Shown here one piece after another: positions 63,698 to 64,000 of a stretch of DNA of 64,000 nt (position 1 is its first letter; every line of letters begins with the position of its first letter). The DNA is from Flaccisagitta enflata (Eukaryota > Chaetognatha > Sagittoidea > Aphragmophora). A model generated the notes under the pieces. That model worked only from the letters and a program-made list of their open reading frames with translations, searched no databases and was not told the DNA's origin. The position numbers were made by a program, and so were the translations under genes. The stretch spans positions 99,944,001-100,008,000 of the forward strand of contig OZ231127.1 in the NCBI GenBank assembly GCA_965153355.1. Direction: 5' to 3'.

Positions 63698-64000
63698 CAG
63701 GCCTGAGCGATTGTATTGGGTATTGGTATTGGATTTACAATATTCTTGTGTATTGGGTTTTCCCAATACATGTAGTTGATTTTGTTATTTTTCTAATACA
63801 ATACAATACTATACAATATTATGAAAAAACTGATCTGAGGAAAGTGAAATATATGAGAGAAAGACTGAAGGAGATAGGGAGGAAGAGTAAAAGCACTCCT
63901 AGGTCAGAGAGAGAACAAAAGAAGTGAAGAAAGTAAAAGATAAAAGGAGAAGAGGGGGATTTGCTGAAAGTAAAAGTGGGTGAGGGATGAAAAGAGGAGG
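63698..64000. mobile_element. hAT-type MITE copy 3, runs off the window
   Basis: It starts CAGGCCTGAGCGATTGTATT exactly as copy 1 does at 42793 and follows it to the window end. The left target duplicate would be ATCGAGAC (63690-63697). Confidence 0.85.

Overview
The window is repeat-dominated DNA from an animal, probably an invertebrate. The evidence is BEL/Pao retrotransposon coding sequence (a lineage known only from metazoans), GT-AG introns of about 115-460 bp, hAT-type miniature elements, and very long simple repeats. I cannot name the species. I found no rRNA, tRNA or CRISPR array and no recognisable conserved host gene. All coordinates, splice sites and repeat matches were read by eye without alignment software.

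Layout. Positions 1-17159 are non-coding and packed with microsatellites, dispersed hairpin repeats and miniature elements. Positions 17160-23674 are an 87-89 bp satellite with a higher-order period near 2.17 kb. Positions 23675-36211 hold the best-preserved object, a 12.5 kb Ty3/gypsy-like retroelement bounded by a perfect 64 bp direct repeat. Positions 38650-44005 are a foldback-like element whose inverted arms are ~190 bp tandem units; inside it are a broken uncharacterised gene, two palindromic minisatellite repeats, and a 925 bp hAT miniature element with a clean 8 bp target duplication. Positions 44231-57000 are a graveyard of BEL and gypsy fragments broken by a 2.1 kb palindrome and a 120 bp tandem array. 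Positions 57000-64000 return to palindromes, microsatellites (including ~1.27 kb of CTTT) and more miniature elements.

The 12.5 kb element is the interesting system. Its gag appears to need two introns removed to make a continuous coiled coil plus capsid and CCHC knuckle. Gag ends in UGA followed by CUAG, with pol continuing in the same frame, which is the known efficient stop-codon readthrough context. Pol has protease, RT (YIDD), RNase H, an unusual Cys-rich linker encoded over three perfect hairpins, a zinc-binding DDE integrase and a GPY/F-like tail, with one +1 frame break. In the position where an env gene would lie there is instead a complete SGNH/GDSL hydrolase ORF directly behind a strong splice acceptor. 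On the opposite strand, between this ORF and the right-hand terminal region, a five-exon gene with fully consistent intron phases encodes a 127-residue single-pass membrane protein. The right end has a TATA box, a splice donor and four AATAAA signals, as expected for an LTR. The left LTR seems reduced to its last 64 bp, so this copy is probably no longer autonomous.

How the parts may work together (inference): a leader exon from the LTR would be spliced to the gag acceptor or to the hydrolase acceptor, UGA readthrough would set the Gag to Gag-Pol ratio, and the antisense membrane protein would be made from its own promoter near the right end.
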